A stretch of 26,162 bases of DNA from an uncultured Bacilli bacterium (GTDB lineage: Bacteria; Bacillota_I; Bacilli_A; RF39; UBA660): positions 1 to 26,162 of the forward strand of contig CAKOXR010000007.1 in the NCBI GenBank assembly GCA_934130215.1. Reading direction: 5' to 3'. Under the pieces are notes generated by a model. The model searched no databases and was not told where the DNA came from. It saw only the letters and a list, made by a program, of their open reading frames with translations. Below are positions 23,435 to 26,162 of this stretch, one piece after another. Both the position numbers and the translations under genes were made by a program. The stretch's first letter is position 1, and each line of letters opens with the position of its first letter.

Positions 23435-24325
23435 TTATTTTTCTTTCATCATTTTGTCAACTAAAATTCCCACATTGGTTCCAAGTTCATTTTTTATTTC
23501 ATTAATATTCTCGGTTAAAGTTTTTTCTCGTTTTATTGCTTCTTTTATTTTTGGTTCAAACACTTTAAAATCAAATGAATTTTTCCTATATCCACATTCA
23601 TCATGTAGTCTTTTTTCAATATACCTTCTACCATTTTTACTTATTTTTCGATTTTCGATCAAATCTTGTTTATTTTCTTTATCAAAAGAAGCAAAGTGCA
23701 TATATAACCATAACTCAAAATTTGGATTACTAACATATAAATTGATATTGTTTTTTTGACAAAAATCTATCACTTTATCATATTGAGCTTCTGTAAAACT
23801 ATCTTTGTCTCTATCAATCACCATATTAAGTGAGTCAACGGTTGGTGAATAAGTTACATCTTGTGCTTCAAAATATTTTATAAAATGTTTTGCTACTGCT
23901 TCATATGCTTCATTTTTAAATAAATACATAAATATTGTATCAAGTTGCTTATTCGAAACCTTATCCTCATCATTTTTAAACATTAAATTTAACTTTTTAA
24001 AAGAATTTTCTAAATCTATTTTTCTATGATTTTCATGATTCCAATTTGATAATTTATTTTTTATTTCTTTTATTGTTATTTCGTCTGATGTATTATCAAG
24101 AAATGTTTTCAAAAGTTTGATAACATGTGTTGGATTGCTATGTCCTAAATTTGCATAATCTCTTAAAATGTTAATAACTGTTATGTTTTCTTTTAATATC
24201 GTTTTATTTAACCTATCAAAATATTTTGGTTCTGTTGTTGAACCTTCTGATGCAATAAAGTATTTCTTTTTATAATTATTTATTCCAGATTCTCTATCTG
24301 ATGCAAATGGTTCTTTAATCCTCAT
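23435..24325 (-). CDS. rloB: RloB-family TOPRIM-like protein (AbiLii-like), enlarged
   Basis: A 296-residue RloB-like protein, the second component of ATPase/RloB defence modules. Motifs: Glu27 in IASEGSTTEPKYF, the acidic VIDRDKDSF (D171, D173, D175) and the hallmark SNPNFELWLYMHF (about 199-211). These are the putative metal-binding residues of a TOPRIM-like nuclease fold. Most RloB proteins I know are about 200-230 residues. Here the EGxTE and DxDxD motifs are about 144 residues apart, with an extra helical block at about 78-155. The start overlaps the end of the upstream ATPase by 11 bp and has no good ribosome binding site, so it probably relies on translational coupling. Abortive-infection function is inferred from the pairing. 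Confidence 0.85.
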   Translation of the reverse strand: MRIKEPFASDRESGINNYKKKYFIASEGSTTEPKYFDRLNKTILKENITVINILRDYANLGHSNPTHVIKLLKTFLDNTSDEITIKEIKNKLSNWNHENHRKIDLENSFKKLNLMFKNDEDKVSNKQLDTIFMYLFKNEAYEAVAKHFIKYFEAQDVTYSPTVDSLNMVIDRDKDSFTEAQYDKVIDFCQKNNINLYVSNPNFELWLYMHFASFDKENKQDLIENRKISKNGRRYIEKRLHDECGYRKNSFDFKVFEPKIKEAIKREKTLTENINEIKNELGTNVGILVDKMMKEK

Positions 24326-25631
24326 AAGTTGTATTTATATTGGCTATTGCACCAAACCTTCCTTCTAAATATGCTTTATCAATTTTTCTATCAAATCTTG
24401 CAACATCTTTAAATTCTTCTAATGAAAATACTCTTGTACTTCCTTCAACTGATTTTTCTGTAAACCATATTTCATCTCGTCTAACTAAATCAAAATCTAG
24501 TGTTTTTAATTCATGAGTTGTTATTATTAACTGATTACTATTATTTGATTCTAAAAATAAATGTAATAATCCTTTAACTAATAGAGGATGTAAACTACTA
24601 TCTAATTCATCTATCAAATAAACTTTATTTTCAGTTAATAATATATCTAAAAGTTCTAATATTCTTATTGTTCCATCTGATTCATCATAAGCACCAAAAG
24701 AATAGTTACTATTGTTATGCATAAATTTTAAAATTTTAACTTCAAAATTATTATTTTTACCTTTCTTCACAAGATACAAATCATTTTCAAGTCTTAATGT
24801 ACAACTATTTATTTTTGCTTTTTCATTCATATTTTCAAAATCATTTATAAAATTAGCAAAATCAACATCCGACATTCTTGATCTAATACTATTAATATCA
24901 TAATCATCAGCTCTTATATCGCTTATATTTATATCCATTTTATTTAAATATTTTATTATTTTTTCTTTTTTATCTACATAATCTAATGGTAATATTTTAT
25001 GAGATGCCGGTCTTATAATTATCATATCATTTGCAAAAAAATTAAATACATTTATAATATCATCAAAAAAACTATCATTATTTTTTGACATTATCAATCT
25101 TCTAGACATTTCAAGTAAAAATAAATCACAATTATTGTTTTTCATTTCCTTTAAACAAGTACTAAAATATTCATTTTTTTCCTTAATATCTGATATTATA
25201 ATCTTTTTCTTTATATCCCTTTCAAAAATAATTTTTTCTTTTGGTTTTGTCATATCTATTAACCATTCAGAAACCAATTCTTTTTTCGAAAAATTTAACT
25301 CAAATCCATAAGAATATAATTTTTTTTCTAGTTCTATTTCATATTCAAAATATGAATCCTTATTAGGATTACCATTTTTTCCTCTATAAAATTGATTATT
25401 TATTAATGTTCTTGTTCCACCATTAAAAATTCCTTTAATAATACTCATTGCTATTATTAAATTTGATTTTCCCGAACCATTAGGTCCAAAAATACCTGAA
25501 AATTTCAAAATTTTCTTATTATTTTTTTCAATTATATGTTCTTCATTATTTCGAACCTTTCCTGCTAACATTGAAAAATGTTGCAATTCATCAAACGACC
25601 TAAAATTTTTTACTTTAAACCCTATTAACAT
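24315..25631 (-). CDS. rloA: RloA/AbiLi-like SMC-type ATPase
   Basis: A 438-residue AAA_15/AAA_21-type ATPase of the ABC/SMC superfamily. It starts MLIGFKVKNFRSFDELQHFSMLAG, typical of this group. Walker A is GIFGPNGSGKSNLI (about 48-61). The middle carries a long, mainly alpha/beta insert. The ABC-like signature is DESDGTIRILELL, Walker B is VYLIDELDSSLHPLL, and the H-loop is LIITTHEL. The C-terminus has FGAIANINTTYED. Such ATPases paired with RloB form phage-defence modules (RloAB, AbiL; PARIS is a related architecture), in which the ATPase is thought to sense infection and control the effector. It has a strong GGAGGA site, its own promoter and a palindrome at the start site. I chose ATG 25631. 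Confidence 0.88.
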   Translation of the reverse strand: MLIGFKVKNFRSFDELQHFSMLAGKVRNNEEHIIEKNNKKILKFSGIFGPNGSGKSNLIIAMSIIKGIFNGGTRTLINNQFYRGKNGNPNKDSYFEYEIELEKKLYSYGFELNFSKKELVSEWLIDMTKPKEKIIFERDIKKKIIISDIKEKNEYFSTCLKEMKNNNCDLFLLEMSRRLIMSKNNDSFFDDIINVFNFFANDMIIIRPASHKILPLDYVDKKEKIIKYLNKMDINISDIRADDYDINSIRSRMSDVDFANFINDFENMNEKAKINSCTLRLENDLYLVKKGKNNNFEVKILKFMHNNSNYSFGAYDESDGTIRILELLDILLTENKVYLIDELDSSLHPLLVKGLLHLFLESNNSNQLIITTHELKTLDFDLVRRDEIWFTEKSVEGSTRVFSLEEFKDVARFDRKIDKAYLEGRFGAIANINTTYED

Positions 25632-25667
25632 TTTATCCTCCTATACAATTATATTATATTTTTTCCC

Positions 25668-25681
25668 TTTCATTAATGAAA
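25668..25681. promoter_or_regulatory. 14-bp palindrome at the rloA start site, possible operator
   Basis: TTTCATTAATGAAA is a perfect palindrome touching the downstream edge of the -10 box and covering the predicted transcription start. A repressor dimer bound here would block transcription. No regulator gene is adjacent. Confidence 0.45.
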
Positions 25682-25709
25682 TTATACCTCATTTATATCA
25701 AAAAATCAA
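25681..25709 (-). promoter_or_regulatory. promoter of the rloA-rloB module
   Basis: On the minus strand TTGATT (25709-25704), 17 bp, TATAAT (25686-25681). The -35 is embedded in the 3' side of the serS terminator. Initiation near 25674. Confidence 0.65.
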
Positions 25710-25742
25710 TACTTTATGTGATTTTTTCACATTTAAGTATTG
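25700..25742 (-). terminator. terminator of serS
   Basis: A long stem on the minus strand, CAATACTT plus ATGTGA pairing with TCACAT plus AAGTATTG around one internal mismatch (arms 25742-25727 and 25721-25707), followed by a U-rich tract. It lies 9 bp after the serS stop. Confidence 0.85.
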
Positions 25743-25750
25743 AATTTACT

Positions 25751-26162
25751 TTATTTTATAGGCTCAATTTTTTCTTTTCCACCCATATAAGGTCTTAAAA
25801 CTTCAGGAATATTTATACTTCCATCTTCATTATAGTTATTTTCAAGGAATGCTATTAATGCTCTTGTTGAAGCAAGAACAGTATTATTTAGAGTATGTAC
25901 ATAATAATTACCATTTTCTCCTTTAGCTCTTATTCCTAATCTTCTTGCTTGAGCATCCCCTAATGTAGAACATGATCCTACCTCAAAATACTTTTGTTGT
26001 CTTGGACTCCATGCTTCTACATCACATGATTTAACTTTTAAATCTGCTAAATCTCCACTACAACATTCTAATGTTCTAACAGGAATATCTAAACTTCTAA
26101 ATAATTCAACTGTATAAGACCACATTTTATTATACCAATCCATTGATTCTTCTGGTTTACAT
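25751..26162 (-). CDS. serS: seryl-tRNA synthetase, C-terminal part (cut by window edge)
   Basis: A class II synthetase that charges tRNA-Ser. Only about the last 137 residues are in the window; the frame stays open to the right edge and reads KPEESMDWYNKMWSYTVELF just before the first in-frame ATG. Visible hallmarks: LDIPVRTLECCSGDLADLKVKSCDVEAWSP (motif 2 region following the partial sequence), QQKYFEVGSCSTLGDAQARRLGIR, and motif 3 VHTLNNTVLASTRALIAFLENN, which includes the conserved LN and the R of class II motif 3. The C-terminus PEVLRPYMGG is typical and complete. It is followed by a strong terminator. Confidence 0.96.
   Translation of the reverse strand, partial: CKPEESMDWYNKMWSYTVELFRSLDIPVRTLECCSGDLADLKVKSCDVEAWSPRQQKYFEVGSCSTLGDAQARRLGIRAKGENGNYYVHTLNNTVLASTRALIAFLENNYNEDGSINIPEVLRPYMGGKEKIEPIK

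Overview
The window is extremely AT-rich, uses the standard bacterial code (TGA ends several intact genes, e.g. at 1910-1912 and 3122-3124), and carries Firmicutes-type genes: a zinc-free S4, AddAB rather than RecBCD, a CIRCE-controlled clp gene and MurI. Together these suggest an uncultured low-GC gut member of the Bacilli/Mollicutes radiation (RF39-like). The lineage is an inference from composition and gene style, not a database result.

Layout, left to right. (a) 1-1912: a consensus promoter and structured leader feed rpsD, followed by three small genes of unknown function. (b) 1920-4543, minus strand: a short-chain dehydrogenase translationally coupled to a YnbB-like PLP enzyme, then a repeat protein with four copies of a VPHAPFEP-type motif. 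(c) 4633-5621, minus: a divergent kinase-fold protein and a small membrane protein. (d) 5683-11373, minus: an apparent operon of a previously uncalled 47-residue membrane peptide, addB, addA and a holin-like protein, closed by a terminator. (e) 11514-13690, plus: a clpB lacking its N-terminal domain, behind a CIRCE operator overlapping a consensus promoter. (f) 13689-15657, minus: a surface-protein gene broken by one in-frame stop and two -1 frameshifts. (g) 15846-18296: a DUF4143-type ATPase and, divergently, a DUF3137-like membrane protein, separated by a region with three copies of a 16-bp repeat. (h) 18304-21118, minus: a small unknown gene, hisS and a GT4 glycosyltransferase, tightly packed. 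(i) 21191-23346, minus: a membrane protein with two Ig-like (DUF5011-type) domains and its own terminator, then overlapping murI-mutM. (j) 23435-25631, minus: a two-gene RloA/RloB (AbiL-like) presumptive phage-defence module with its own promoter and a 14-bp palindrome at the start site. (k) 25751 to the edge: the 3' part of serS.

Most of the window is housekeeping: translation, recombination and base-excision repair, chaperone and cell-wall precursor genes. The best candidates for new biology are the RloA/RloB module with an enlarged RloB, the VPHAPFEP repeat protein, the kinase-like protein with its membrane partner, and the small membrane proteins flanking addBA. Many genes start just after GGTGA rather than AGGAGG. 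This pairs with the 5' part of the anti-Shine-Dalgarno sequence and shifts several starts downstream of the longest open frame.
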